From an uncultured Bacilli bacterium (lineage in GTDB: Bacteria; Bacillota_I; Bacilli_A; RF39; UBA660), in contig CAKOHI010000002.1 in the NCBI GenBank assembly GCA_934085585.1, forward strand, positions 94,288-158,287: a DNA stretch of 64,000 bases. Direction: 5' to 3'. Shown here piece by piece: positions 43,852 to 52,552 of this stretch; positions within the stretch are counted from its first letter, which is position 1, and the number at the start of each line of letters is the position of its first letter. A program made the position numbers and the translations under genes. Under the pieces are notes generated by a model that was given only the letters and a program-made list of their open reading frames with translations, searched no databases and was not told where the DNA came from.

Positions 43852-44985
43852 ATGCAAAAAAGAACTTATGTATTGTCTAAAGAATCAGGGCCAAGGTTTT
43901 ATTATAGAGAAGAATATTTAGAAGAAATAAAAGAAGAACTAACTGCTTTTTTAGAGTGGGATAAATCTATGGATAATATTATTTTTGCTAAAAAGATGAT
44001 GTTTTCTCATGAACTAAAAGCAAATAATCAAGTCGAAGGTTATGCTGATGACCTAGAGTTAATTGAAAGTATTATAAAAAGAAAAACGGAAAATATCAAA
44101 GATCAAAGTATTAAACAACGTATACTTAATCTTTATCAAGGATACAATTATATTTTACATCACAAGAAAATGGATGAGCAACATTTACATCAATTATACC
44201 AAATATTAAGTAAAGACATACTTAATGAATATGATTTATCTCACATGGGAAAATTATATCGAGAAAATCCTGTATACATTTTACAAAATGGCCGATTAGA
44301 CATGGATTTAGAAGAAGGCGTAGATTTTAATAATATATCAAAGTTAATAAAATATTATTTTGAATATGTTAATAAAGATTTAGAAGATGATTCTAAAATA
44401 AATGAATATATTAAATCACAAATAATGCACTTTTATTTTGTATATATCCATCCATATTTTGATGTAAATGGAAGAACAAGTAGAACTATGGCAATGTGGT
44501 ATCTATTAAAAAAGCAAGCCTATCCATATATTATATTTAATCGAGGTATAAGTTTTAAAGGTTCTAAATATGATAAAACTATTAAAGAAGCAAAAGAAAA
44601 AATGGACATGAGCTATTTTCTTAAAATGATGCTAGAAACTTTAAAAATCGAATTAGAAAAAGAACATATTATGGAAAATATAGCAAGTAATACAAAATAC
44701 AAGTTAAATGGATTAGATTATCAAACAATTTTATATTTTTTAACAATGAATGGAAATAAAACATTGCGTGATATTTGTGTTATGTATAATAGATATAATG
44801 ACAAAAAAACACCATCAGAAATATATAAAGAAATGATAAGTCGCCTAATAGATTTAGAAGTGTTTATAGTTACTAGATATACTAAAAGGGAAGTTAATGA
44901 AGAAATACCTAATATGGAATTAATGTTAAATTCTAAAAAATTTGAATCAAATTCTCCGCATCTTTCTAGGGTAAAATTAAAATAA
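43852..44985 (+). CDS. Fic-family protein
   Basis: 377 residues. The Fic core motif reads HPYFDVNGRTSR, against the usual HPFx(D/E)GN(G/K)R: His, Asp, Asn and Arg are kept, but the flexible Gly is Val. Fic enzymes AMPylate or otherwise modify proteins from ATP. NQVEGY near residue 60 is at the place of the inhibitory helix, but its Ser/Thr is Asn. The C-terminal about 100 residues look like a winged helix. No antitoxin neighbour. Whether it is active is open. Confidence 0.85.
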   Translation: MQKRTYVLSKESGPRFYYREEYLEEIKEELTAFLEWDKSMDNIIFAKKMMFSHELKANNQVEGYADDLELIESIIKRKTENIKDQSIKQRILNLYQGYNYILHHKKMDEQHLHQLYQILSKDILNEYDLSHMGKLYRENPVYILQNGRLDMDLEEGVDFNNISKLIKYYFEYVNKDLEDDSKINEYIKSQIMHFYFVYIHPYFDVNGRTSRTMAMWYLLKKQAYPYIIFNRGISFKGSKYDKTIKEAKEKMDMSYFLKMMLETLKIELEKEHIMENIASNTKYKLNGLDYQTILYFLTMNGNKTLRDICVMYNRYNDKKTPSEIYKEMISRLIDLEVFIVTRYTKREVNEEIPNMELMLNSKKFESNSPHLSRVKLK

Positions 44986-45010
44986 GTTTCTGAATTTGAA
45001 ACTTATTTTT
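44981..45010. terminator. Bidirectional terminator between fic and the VanY-like gene
   Basis: 10-bp stem AATAAGTTTC / GAAACTTATT, loop TGAATTT, followed by T on the plus strand. It overlaps both gene ends. Confidence 0.8.
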
Positions 45011-45968
45011 CTATGAAAAAAGCATAATATTCTTCAAAAGTGATATTGTTTTCATGAATATATTTAGCAATTTCCTTACCAACATATCTAAAATGCCATG
45101 CTTCATAACTATATCCAGTTACATTAACTTTATCTTCAGGATATCTCAAGATAAAACCAAATCTATATGAATTATCTTCTAACCACTTTGCAGTATCAGT
45201 ATCTTTAAAAGTATTTTTATTATTGTTTAGTTTACTAAAAATATCTAAAGTTAAACCTGTTTGATGTTCACTAGCTCCAGGTCTTGCAGCAATACTATCA
45301 GCATATTTTTGCCCACGATTCTTTTTGTAATTATTATAAACAATTTCTTGTTCTTGATAAGATCTATATGAAGAACTTACCATTAAATAGTATCCTTGTT
45401 CTTCATTTGCTGCCTTCCACATTTCCAAAAAAGCATCATATGCAACTTTTCTTATCATTTGACTTCCTTTATCTCCCCACGCATATGTCTGTGGAACGCT
45501 AACTAAATCAGATGGAGCAAAATCACTACCAAGGAGATAAAACTTATTAACTAAAATGCTTGTATCTTTACTTGTATCAGCATTTAACTCTTCTTCATAA
45601 AAATTTTTATCTAAATGAATATTGATATTTCTAACTACAGTAGTTAAATCCATTTTTTTATTTTGGTTCATATATTCTATATATTTATAAAAGTTCTTTT
45701 TTAAAAAATATTTTTCATTTAGTAATTTAATATAATTTTCATTAATTTCATTTTTTAAAAAATATTTGTAATCTTTTTCTGTAAAATTTTCTAATATTTT
45801 ATTCACATCATCGTTTTTATACCCATGGTTTAAAAGTTTATATTCATACGTTTGATGATATTTATATTCTTTATATTTATAATTACCAAAAATAGCAATA
45901 CCAACAATTAAAATTAAACCAATAAAAATATAATAGACTTGTTTTTTAATTCTTTTTCTTTTTGTCAT
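45003..45968 (-). CDS. VanY-type D-alanyl-D-alanine carboxypeptidase (M15B)
   Basis: A zinc peptidase that cleaves the terminal D-Ala of wall precursors, anchored outside the membrane by an N-terminal helix (YYIFIGLILIVGIAIFGNY). The zinc and catalytic motifs are SEHQTGLTLDI (SxHxxGxAxD) and WHFRYVG; SSYRSYQEQEIVYNNY is also typical. The linker between helix and catalytic domain (about residues 35-140) is longer than average. No van regulatory genes are nearby, so it is more likely a housekeeping wall or spore enzyme than a resistance gene. Confidence 0.92.
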   Translation of the reverse strand: MTKRKRIKKQVYYIFIGLILIVGIAIFGNYKYKEYKYHQTYEYKLLNHGYKNDDVNKILENFTEKDYKYFLKNEINENYIKLLNEKYFLKKNFYKYIEYMNQNKKMDLTTVVRNINIHLDKNFYEEELNADTSKDTSILVNKFYLLGSDFAPSDLVSVPQTYAWGDKGSQMIRKVAYDAFLEMWKAANEEQGYYLMVSSSYRSYQEQEIVYNNYKKNRGQKYADSIAARPGASEHQTGLTLDIFSKLNNNKNTFKDTDTAKWLEDNSYRFGFILRYPEDKVNVTGYSYEAWHFRYVGKEIAKYIHENNITFEEYYAFFIEK

Positions 45969-46066
45969 AGTGCCACCATCCTTATAAATTCATTATAACA
46001 TTTCTTTTAGGTATTTACAAATAAATGTAAATGTAGTAAACTTAACTTAAAGTAGATGGTGATGTA

Positions 46067-46426
46067 ATGTATACGAATAAGCAAATTATTAGTCTTTGTC
46101 CAAATTTTTATAAAATTATAGAATTCAGTCCATATGAAGATGATATTGTTTCTCAAAAACTAGTTAAGTTATATCAACAATATATTTTTAGAATTGACAT
46201 AAATAACCCAGAAGACGTTGAAAGTGTTATTAATTTAGATAAAGTCATTAGTAAGTATATTGATGATTATTTATTTAGACGTGAAATGCAAAAACAAATC
46301 TTACAAATAAGGGTTAAAAAAGATGCTAAAGATATTTTAAAAGAAATTATTCGTTCAATTATTAAAATATTTGACAATTACGAAGAATATACAACCAGAG
46401 TAATTTACATTTCAAAATGGATTTAA
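46067..46426 (+). CDS. Small helical protein of unknown function
   Basis: 119 residues, cytoplasmic. Helical with a basic middle (RREMQKQILQIRVKKDAK). No family recognised. RBS GATGGTGAT and an own terminator support that it is real. The gap 46454-46576 after it contains only a promoter-like AT-rich stretch and the RBS AAGGAGG of the next gene. Confidence 0.55.
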   Translation: MYTNKQIISLCPNFYKIIEFSPYEDDIVSQKLVKLYQQYIFRIDINNPEDVESVINLDKVISKYIDDYLFRREMQKQILQIRVKKDAKDILKEIIRSIIKIFDNYEEYTTRVIYISKWI

Positions 46427-46457
46427 ATAAGAAGCTATTTTTAACTTCTTATTTTTG
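46426..46457 (+). terminator. Terminator after the 119-residue protein
   Basis: 9-bp stem AATAAGAAG / CTTCTTATT, 10-base loop, short T run. Confidence 0.75.
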
Positions 46458-46576
46458 GTTATTAACAACACTAAACTAGATTTTATCTAAGCTAATTTTA
46501 TTTGTATTGATTTTTACTACTTTTATGAGTATAATAAATATGAAATACTTATAAAGAATATAAGGAGGAAGCAAAT

Positions 46577-47224
46577 ATGAAGAAAAAAATAATTGTTTTA
46601 GGATGTATAATGACTTTTGTTTTAGCATTATCTATATTTAATAAAAATGATTATAAGAAAGAAACAATGAAAGATGCTCAAAAAAGTCAAATAATATCAT
46701 TGAATGTGGAACAAACAGCAGGAGCAGGTGATTATAAAGCAGTTACCCAAAATACATGGCCAACTGATGGATATGAGTTTAATAAATATAGATCTGGATG
46801 CGAAAATGGATCAATATTGTCTTGGGATGATACCAAAAAAAGTGTAATAATGGGTGGTGATTTATCAGATAAATGTTATGTTTATTTTGATAAAATTGAT
46901 TTAGTATGTCCAGAAAGTTTTAACATCACAAAAAAAATTGACTACAGTAATACAATTCCAGCGTTTTTTGCTTCCGAATTAAATTATTCAATTACAAAAA
47001 ATTACAATATTGATAAATTAATAATAACTAAAACAACTGGTGAAATCATAGAAGTTCCATATGATATAGAAACGAATATGTTTTCTAGTTTTGAGGATTC
47101 TATTGGTGCTAGTGGTGTGGTAGGAATTCAGAAGATCGGCGTAGGAACTTTAAGTTTTATTAATGGTTCATCATGTAATATAGAGTTTACATTAACTATC
47201 GATTCTAGTTCTAATGAATTATAA
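46577..47224 (+). CDS. Exported protein with one Cys-pair repeat domain
   Basis: 215 residues. The N-terminal helix (IIVLGCIMTFVLALSIF) is a signal or anchor. Residues 41-105 are one copy of the domain found three times in the 657-residue surface protein at 7421-9394: WPTDGYEFNKYRSGCENGS, then D-C-YVYFD, with Cys75 and Cys100 exactly 25 apart. The C-terminal about 100 residues form a separate beta-rich domain with two Cys. Function unknown. Strong RBS AAGGAGG. Confidence 0.72.
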   Translation: MKKKIIVLGCIMTFVLALSIFNKNDYKKETMKDAQKSQIISLNVEQTAGAGDYKAVTQNTWPTDGYEFNKYRSGCENGSILSWDDTKKSVIMGGDLSDKCYVYFDKIDLVCPESFNITKKIDYSNTIPAFFASELNYSITKNYNIDKLIITKTTGEIIEVPYDIETNMFSSFEDSIGASGVVGIQKIGVGTLSFINGSSCNIEFTLTIDSSSNEL

Positions 47225-47280
47225 AAGTTATTAATAAATAAAATAGTTTTAAAATCATATAATTAATAAGGTGATCAATA

Positions 47281-47526
47281 ATGCACATTAAAGATAATCT
47301 TATTAATTTTTTATATGACAAAGAATATTTTATATCGATATATGATAACTATATTCATATATTTAATTATAAAGAGCTAATAACCCTAACTAATTCTTTA
47401 ATAATTTTAAAACTTGACAAATTTAATTTAGAAATAAGCGGAGAATCATTATTTATTACTAAAATGATGCCAAATGAAATATTAATTAAAGGCAAGGTAA
47501 AGAATGTAGGTATTATTTATGAATAA
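47281..47526 (+). CDS. yqfC: Sporulation protein YqfC
   Basis: 81 residues. The second half LEISGESLFITKMMPNEILIKGKV matches the YqfC pattern (G.L.I.G..L.I......I.I.G.I). YqfC and YqfD are mother-cell sporulation proteins of unknown mechanism (sigma-E regulon in B. subtilis). The next gene overlaps by 8 bases, which supports the call. CATATAAT (47256-47263) upstream is close to both sigma-E and sigma-A -10 boxes; no good -35 is seen. RBS AAGGTGAT. Confidence 0.82.
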   Translation: MHIKDNLINFLYDKEYFISIYDNYIHIFNYKELITLTNSLIILKLDKFNLEISGESLFITKMMPNEILIKGKVKNVGIIYE

Positions 47527-48658
47527 TAAAGTATGGATTAAAGCAAGTTGTGATAATTACTATAAATTAATAAATAAAATTGAAAAATTAAGTATAAAAA
47601 TATATGAAATAAAATATATTGAAAAAATAATATATTTAAAAGTAACAAAAAAAGATTATGCAAAAATAAAAAAATACATAATAAGCTACAAATTTAAAGT
47701 AGAAAAAAATTTAGGGTTACAAAGAATATTTGACATAATAAAACAAGAAAAAATATTTGTAATAAGTCTCATTATTGGACTAATTGTTTTTATATGTTTA
47801 AAAAATATGATAGTTAAAATAAATATTGTGCATGAAAACCAAGAGATTAGAGAATTAATCAGTGATGAGTTAAAAGAAAATAAAATTGAAATTTTAAGAT
47901 TTAAAAAAAGCTATAAAAAATTAGATAAAATTAGACAAAAGATATTAGATAAGCATCCTGATAAATTAGATTGGATGGAATTTGAAATAAAAGGCATGAC
48001 TCTAAATGTAAAAGTAGAAGAAAGAATTATTACCGATACCAAAAAGAATAATGAAGTTTGTGATATTGTTGCTAAAAAAAATGGCGTAATAAGTGATATA
48101 AAAATATTGCAAGGTGAATCCCAAGTTTTAATTAACGATTATGTTAAAGAAGGAGATATCTTAATAAGTGGCACAATTAAGTATAATGAAATGGATAAAA
48201 GATACACTTGTGCTGATGGAGAAATATATGCTACCACTTGGTATACAGGAAGTATTAGTATTCCATTTAAATATTATGAGTACGAAAATGAATCAGATAA
48301 AAGATATAATTTAGTCTGGGAACATAATGGAAATAAACATGAAATATTTAGAAATAGACTAGAGAATTTTAACAGTAATTATAAAACCTTACTTAAAATT
48401 TTTGATTTCAATCTATATTTAGATAAACAAGTAAGTGTTGCTAAAATTGAAAAAGAACATACCGAAGAAGAAGCCTTAAATGAAGGAGTAAATAAGGTCA
48501 TAGAAAGTGTAGAAAAAAAATTAACAAAAAAAGATACAATAATTGATAAAAAAGTTTTGAAAAAAGTAAAAAATAATAGTACAATGGATATAGATGTATT
48601 TGTAGTTGTAAAAGAACTAATAAGTACACAAAAGAAAATAGAAATAGAAAAGGATTGA
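47519..48658 (+). CDS. yqfD: Sporulation protein YqfD
   Basis: 379 residues. N-terminal about 90-residue cytoplasmic part (NYYKLINKIEKLSIKIYEIKY), one membrane helix (FVISLIIGLIVFICLK), then an exported region with LKENKIEILRFKKSYKKLDKIRQ, WMEFEIKGMTLNVKVEERI and the family signature DIVAKKNGVISDIKILQG followed by VKEGDILISG. Length and domain order fit YqfD. In B. subtilis the gene pair is sigma-E controlled and precedes phoH; here a VanZ-like gene follows instead. Confidence 0.93.
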   Translation: MNNKVWIKASCDNYYKLINKIEKLSIKIYEIKYIEKIIYLKVTKKDYAKIKKYIISYKFKVEKNLGLQRIFDIIKQEKIFVISLIIGLIVFICLKNMIVKINIVHENQEIRELISDELKENKIEILRFKKSYKKLDKIRQKILDKHPDKLDWMEFEIKGMTLNVKVEERIITDTKKNNEVCDIVAKKNGVISDIKILQGESQVLINDYVKEGDILISGTIKYNEMDKRYTCADGEIYATTWYTGSISIPFKYYEYENESDKRYNLVWEHNGNKHEIFRNRLENFNSNYKTLLKIFDFNLYLDKQVSVAKIEKEHTEEEALNEGVNKVIESVEKKLTKKDTIIDKKVLKKVKNNSTMDIDVFVVVKELISTQKKIEIEKD

Positions 48659-48663
48659 TTGTG

Positions 48664-49281
48664 ATGTTTTTAAATACCATAAGATCAGTTTTAAATGATA
48701 ACTGGCCTGTACTAGTAATATTTATAGTAACTTTAGTAAGTATGAGATTTTTTTATCTTCGATCTCATCGAGAAAAAGTATATTTTTATAAGGAATTTTT
48801 TGGAATATTATCAATAGTATATTTATTTTTATTATTTCAACTTCTTACTAAAGTAGAATTAAATGATGGAAGTGGTTACAATCTTGTACCTTTTACGGAA
48901 ATATTTAGATATAAAATTGGTAGCAAACTATTCATTTATAATGTTGTGGGTAATATTCTAGCATTTGTGGTATTTGGATTAATTGTATCCGCATATATTA
49001 AACCTAAAACAGCAGCATCTCCATTTTTAATATCATTATTGGTCTCATCAACAGTAGAATTTGTTCAATTAAATATAGGTAGAAGCTTTGATGTTGATGA
49101 CATAATATTAAATGTTTTAGGATGTGTAATAGGTTATTTACTATATATAGGATTAACTGCAATTCACAATCATTTACCAAAGTCCTTACAAAAAGAAGGA
49201 ATAATTAATATAATATGTTTTATTCTGTTAATAATTATGGTATTATATATACTTAAAGTGATGGGGGTGTTATCATTTTGA
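48664..49281 (+). CDS. VanZ-like family membrane protein
   Basis: About 205 residues and five membrane helices. The VanZ signature is visible: NLVPFTEIFRY early, NVVGNILAFVVFGLI, and SSTVEFVQLNIGRSFDVDDIILNVLGCVIGY (E.vQ...r.fdvdDii.N..G). VanZ gives low-level teicoplanin resistance in some enterococci, but most members have unknown roles. The start is ATG 48664 or GTG 48661; AAAAGG lies at a suitable distance. The next gene starts within its stop. Confidence 0.88.
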   Translation: MFLNTIRSVLNDNWPVLVIFIVTLVSMRFFYLRSHREKVYFYKEFFGILSIVYLFLLFQLLTKVELNDGSGYNLVPFTEIFRYKIGSKLFIYNVVGNILAFVVFGLIVSAYIKPKTAASPFLISLLVSSTVEFVQLNIGRSFDVDDIILNVLGCVIGYLLYIGLTAIHNHLPKSLQKEGIINIICFILLIIMVLYILKVMGVLSF

Positions 49282-49727
49282 ATCACTATGAAATTATAAA
49301 TGAGTATAATGAAAATATAAATTATGATTTTCTACCTAAAATAATAGATAAATGTTTAGAATTTGAACATGTAGAAAATGCAGTATTTTCTATTATATTT
49401 ATTGATGATGAAAAAATGCACGAATTAAATAAAACATACCGAGGCATTGATAGAACAACGGATGTATTATCATTTGCCTATGAAGATAATGAGACTATAA
49501 AAAGTGATATAAGAATGCTCGGAGAAATATTTGTAAGCATTCCTAAAATGAAAGGACAAGCTTTAGAATATGGACATAGTGAGACTAGAGAATTATCATT
49601 TTTAGTAGTTCATGGAATTTTACATTTACTAGGATATGATCATACCCTTGGAGAAAAAGAAGAAAAAGAGATGTTTAATCGTCAGGAGTTGGTATTAAAT
49701 GAGTTTGAAGAAACAAGAAAAGCATAA
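49278..49727 (+). CDS. ybeY: Endoribonuclease YbeY (rRNA maturation factor)
   Basis: 149 residues. The zinc-binding signature HGILHLLGYDH (H3xH5xH) and TDVLSFAYED are present. It is a single-strand RNase for 16S 3'-end maturation and ribosome quality control. The start is TTG 49278, 8 bases after GGGGGTG, overlapping the previous TGA; no in-frame ATG fits better. It lies in the conserved order with dgkA and era. Confidence 0.95.
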   Translation: MNHYEIINEYNENINYDFLPKIIDKCLEFEHVENAVFSIIFIDDEKMHELNKTYRGIDRTTDVLSFAYEDNETIKSDIRMLGEIFVSIPKMKGQALEYGHSETRELSFLVVHGILHLLGYDHTLGEKEEKEMFNRQELVLNEFEETRKA

Positions 49728-50094
49728 AAAAATGAGTTTTAAAAGATTTTTAAATAGCATTAAATTTTCCATTGATGGTTTAGTTAATGCTTATCAAAAT
49801 GAACAAAGTTTATGGTTACATGGAGTATGCACCATAGGTATTATAATTTTAGGATTTTTACTACAAATAAGTTTTGTCCAATGGGCAATTATAGTTATAG
49901 CGCTTGTAATAGTATTAGCAGTAGAACTTCTTAATACAGCGATTGAAGCAACCGTAGATTTAATAACAAAAGAAATTCATCCTCTTGCTAAAGTTGCCAA
50001 AGATTGTGGATCAGCAGCAGCTTTTGTAAGTAGCATTATGGTATTTATAATTTGTTGTTTTATCTTTATACCTAAAATAATAGCTTTGTTTTAG
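49699..50094 (+). CDS. dgkA: Diacylglycerol/undecaprenol kinase
   Basis: 131 residues, three membrane helices. The family signature is ELLNTAIEATVDLITKEIHPLAKVAKDCGSAAAFV. In Gram-positives this enzyme phosphorylates undecaprenol to supply the wall lipid carrier. It overlaps the 3' end of ybeY by 29 bases; AGGAG lies 10 bases before ATG 49699. An internal ATG at 49732 would give a shorter form still holding the core. Confidence 0.93.
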   Translation: MSLKKQEKHKKMSFKRFLNSIKFSIDGLVNAYQNEQSLWLHGVCTIGIIILGFLLQISFVQWAIIVIALVIVLAVELLNTAIEATVDLITKEIHPLAKVAKDCGSAAAFVSSIMVFIICCFIFIPKIIALF

Positions 50095-50105
50095 GGAGGT
50101 GCAAA

Positions 50106-50993
50106 ATGAAAAGTGGATTTGTAAGTATAATTGGAAGACCTAATGTTGGTAAAAGTACATTAATTAATGCCATTATAAATAAAAAGGTAGCAATAACTTC
50201 TAATGTATCTGGAACAACAAGAAATATTATTCAAGGAATATATAATGATTCTGATACTCAAATAGTTTTTGTAGATACACCAGGAATACATAAACCAATT
50301 AATAGATTAGGTAAGGTATTAAATAAAGAAGCTCTAGCTCAAGCTAAAGATGTTGATTTAATTTTATTTGTTGTTGATGTAGCTTCCGGCATAGGTAAGG
50401 GAGATATGTTTATTTTAGAAAATCTTAAAAATGGAGATGTTCCAGTAATATTAGTTTTAAATAAAATAGATGAAATAACAACCGAAAAATTATTTAAGAC
50501 AATATCTGAATACAAAGATATATATCCTTTTGTAGAAGTAGTTCCAACATCAGGTTTAAAAAATGATAATATTAATCATTTAATTGAAGTAATAAAACAA
50601 TATTTACATGATGAAGTAAAGTATTTTCCCGATGAATATTATACATCAAGCAGTATAAAATTTATGGTAAGTGAAATTGTTAGAGAAAAACTTTTGCAAG
50701 TAACTGAAGATGAAATACCTCACAGTATTACTTGTATTACAACTCATTATGAAGAAAAAAAAGACATAGTAAATATAAATGTAGATATAATCGTAGATAG
50801 AGACAATATAAAAAGAATAATAATTGGTAAAAATGGAAGTAGACTTAAAACTGTTGGCACATTAGCTAGAATGGAAATAGAAAAAGAATTAGTTGATAAA
50901 AAAGTATATTTAGAGCTTTATGTAAAAACAATAAAGAATTGGAAAGATAAAGAAAAGTATTTAATTGAATTAGGTTTTATAGATAATGAATAA
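50106..50993 (+). CDS. era: GTPase Era
   Basis: 295 residues. G domain with GRPNVGKSTLINAI (G1), DTPGIHKP (G3) and NKID (G4); C-terminal KH domain with RIIIGKNGSRLKTVGTLAR that binds the 3' end of 16S rRNA during 30S assembly. Normal length. Strong RBS GGGAGG. It lies 11 bases after dgkA and precedes yqzL and recO as in Bacillus. Confidence 0.97.
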   Translation: MKSGFVSIIGRPNVGKSTLINAIINKKVAITSNVSGTTRNIIQGIYNDSDTQIVFVDTPGIHKPINRLGKVLNKEALAQAKDVDLILFVVDVASGIGKGDMFILENLKNGDVPVILVLNKIDEITTEKLFKTISEYKDIYPFVEVVPTSGLKNDNINHLIEVIKQYLHDEVKYFPDEYYTSSSIKFMVSEIVREKLLQVTEDEIPHSITCITTHYEEKKDIVNINVDIIVDRDNIKRIIIGKNGSRLKTVGTLARMEIEKELVDKKVYLELYVKTIKNWKDKEKYLIELGFIDNE

Positions 50994-51033
50994 AATTTAA
51001 AACATTCACCCAATATATATTTAGGTGATAAAA

Positions 51034-51123
51034 ATGAATAAAGAAGAAGCATGGAAGAAGTTTCAAGAATCAGGAAAAGTAGAAGATTATCTCAAATATA
51101 AAGAGCTTGAAAAGAAGGATTAA
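51034..51123 (+). CDS. YqzL-like small protein between era and recO
   Basis: A 29-residue frame, MNKEEAWKKFQESGKVEDYL then KYKELEKKD, with RBS TAGGTGAT. The pattern W..F...G....YL.YKE.E matches the YqzL family, a short protein (about 45-50 residues in Bacillus) encoded at exactly this place between era and recO. Here it is truncated to the core. Function unknown. Position and motif make it likely real. Confidence 0.75.
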   Translation: MNKEEAWKKFQESGKVEDYLKYKELEKKD

Positions 51124-51125
51124 AA

Positions 51126-51851
51126 ATGAACACAGAAGTAGAAGGTTTTGTTTTAACAGAAACACCATATGGTGAGACTAGCAAAATAATTAATGTTTTA
51201 ACTCGTGAATATGGTTTAATTGGTATAATGTGTAAAGGTGCTAAATCATTAAAAAATAGATATAGAGTGCCAACGATGAAATTAAGTTATTCAAGATTTA
51301 ACATTATATATAAAGAAAATAAACTATCTACTTTAATAAGTGCAGATGTTATAAATCCATTAAAAACTATCAAAAGTGATATTCTTTTGGTAAGTTTTTT
51401 GACGTATATAACAGAACTTACAAACCAAGTTATAAAGCAAAGTAATGATCATAAAATATATGATGATTTTATAAAAATAATTTTAAAATTAGAAAACGGA
51501 CTTGATCCAGTAGTGCTTACAAATATTTTAGAAATAAAATATCTAGAATATCTTGGAGTATTATTTAATTTAGATGAATGCGTAATTTGTGGAGATAAAA
51601 AAAATATTGCAACCTTTGATCCAGATAAGGGGGGATATATTTGCTCAAATTGTTTAACTAATGAATTAATAGTTGATAAAAAAATTATAAAAATGATTAG
51701 ATTATATTATTATATAAATATTGATTCGATTAAAGAAATAAAAGTAGATGAAGAAACAAAAAATACAATTAATAAGTATTTAGATTTATATTATGAAAGA
51801 TATACAGGGCTTTATTTAAATAGTAAAGATTTTTTAAAAAAACTAATGTAG
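51126..51851 (+). CDS. recO: DNA repair protein RecO
   Basis: 241 residues. N-terminal OB fold (VEGFVLTETPYGETSKIINVLTREYG, ending in the typical GLIGIMCKGAKS), helical middle, and a zinc-binding domain C-V-I-C-G....ICSNC. It loads RecA on SSB-coated DNA with RecR. The stop is followed directly by the tdk RBS. Confidence 0.95.
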   Translation: MNTEVEGFVLTETPYGETSKIINVLTREYGLIGIMCKGAKSLKNRYRVPTMKLSYSRFNIIYKENKLSTLISADVINPLKTIKSDILLVSFLTYITELTNQVIKQSNDHKIYDDFIKIILKLENGLDPVVLTNILEIKYLEYLGVLFNLDECVICGDKKNIATFDPDKGGYICSNCLTNELIVDKKIIKMIRLYYYINIDSIKEIKVDEETKNTINKYLDLYYERYTGLYLNSKDFLKKLM

Positions 51852-51861
51852 GGTGGTAGTT

Positions 51862-52455
51862 ATGGCAAATTTAACATTTTATTATGGAACAATGGCAGTG
51901 GGAAAAACGACAAAATTATTACAAGATCATTTTAATTATTCTAAATATTTGATCAATATTGTAGTTATGAAACCTAAAATAGATACAAAAGGTAGTAATA
52001 CAGTTATAAATAGAATCGGAGAAAATATAAAAGTAGATATGTTAATTCCCAAAAGTGCTAATTTATTAAGTAAAAAATATATTCATAAATATATGTATGC
52101 TGAATTTATTTTAGTAGATGAAGCTCAATTTTTAAGTAAAGAACAAATTAATCAACTTTGGTTTATAGCCCATAAATACAATATATCAGTAATTTGTTAC
52201 GGTTTAAAAAGCAATTTTAAAGGAGATTTATTTGAAGGATCTGAACAGCTATTTGCTCGAAGTGATGAAAAACATGAACTTACTGTAAATTGTGTATGTG
52301 GCAAACCAGCAATGTTTAATGCTAGACGTGTAAATGGAAAGTATAGTGCAAGTGGAAAAGAAGTTGTAATAGATGGTGCAGATGATGAAATAGAGTATAT
52401 TCCTCTTTGTGCAGATCATTATTTAGAATTTGTTATGAATGGAAAATATAAATAG
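51862..52455 (+). CDS. tdk: Thymidine kinase, type II
   Basis: 197 residues. P-loop GTMAVGKTTKLL, lasso region and DEAQFLSKEQINQLW. A C-terminal zinc region shows CVCGKPAMFNARRVNGKY followed by a later Cys-x-x-H (CADH). It phosphorylates thymidine in salvage. ATG 51862 is chosen because GGGTGG ends 5 bases before; an in-frame GTG upstream overlaps that RBS. The zinc knuckle has CxC-type spacing rather than the usual CxxC, a small oddity. Confidence 0.93.
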   Translation: MANLTFYYGTMAVGKTTKLLQDHFNYSKYLINIVVMKPKIDTKGSNTVINRIGENIKVDMLIPKSANLLSKKYIHKYMYAEFILVDEAQFLSKEQINQLWFIAHKYNISVICYGLKSNFKGDLFEGSEQLFARSDEKHELTVNCVCGKPAMFNARRVNGKYSASGKEVVIDGADDEIEYIPLCADHYLEFVMNGKYK

Positions 52456-52471
52456 AATAATATAAAATAAT

Positions 52472-52536
52472 ATTACAGTTTTTAATTAAATTACAGTATT
52501 ACTACAAACTTTTTGGTGTGTAAAAAATGTAATACT
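52472..52536 (+). promoter_or_regulatory. Repeat-rich upstream region of the nuclease-like gene
   Basis: ATTACAGT occurs at 52472-52479 and 52490-52497 (18-base period). AGTATTAC (52495-52502) and GTAATACT (52529-52536) form a perfect 8-bp inverted repeat with a 26-base centre. This is a possible operator; no obvious promoter boxes. Confidence 0.35.
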
Positions 52537-52552
52537 TAGAAGTGGTTTAATT

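Noticed and set aside
47256..47263. Sigma-E promoter for yqfC
   Set aside because: CATATAAT is acceptable as a -10, but no -35 at 13-15 bases spacing fits; it could equally be a sigma-A -10.
48656..48658. UGA might encode Trp as in Mollicutes
   Set aside because: UGA is the natural end of yqfD, the epimerase, the HerA-like protein and the VanZ-like protein; Trp positions in conserved motifs use UGG.
48664..49281. Glycopeptide-resistance cluster from the VanZ-like and VanY-like genes
   Set aside because: The two are more than 2 kb apart, in different units on opposite strands, and vanHAX and vanRS are missing. Both families are common in sensitive bacteria.
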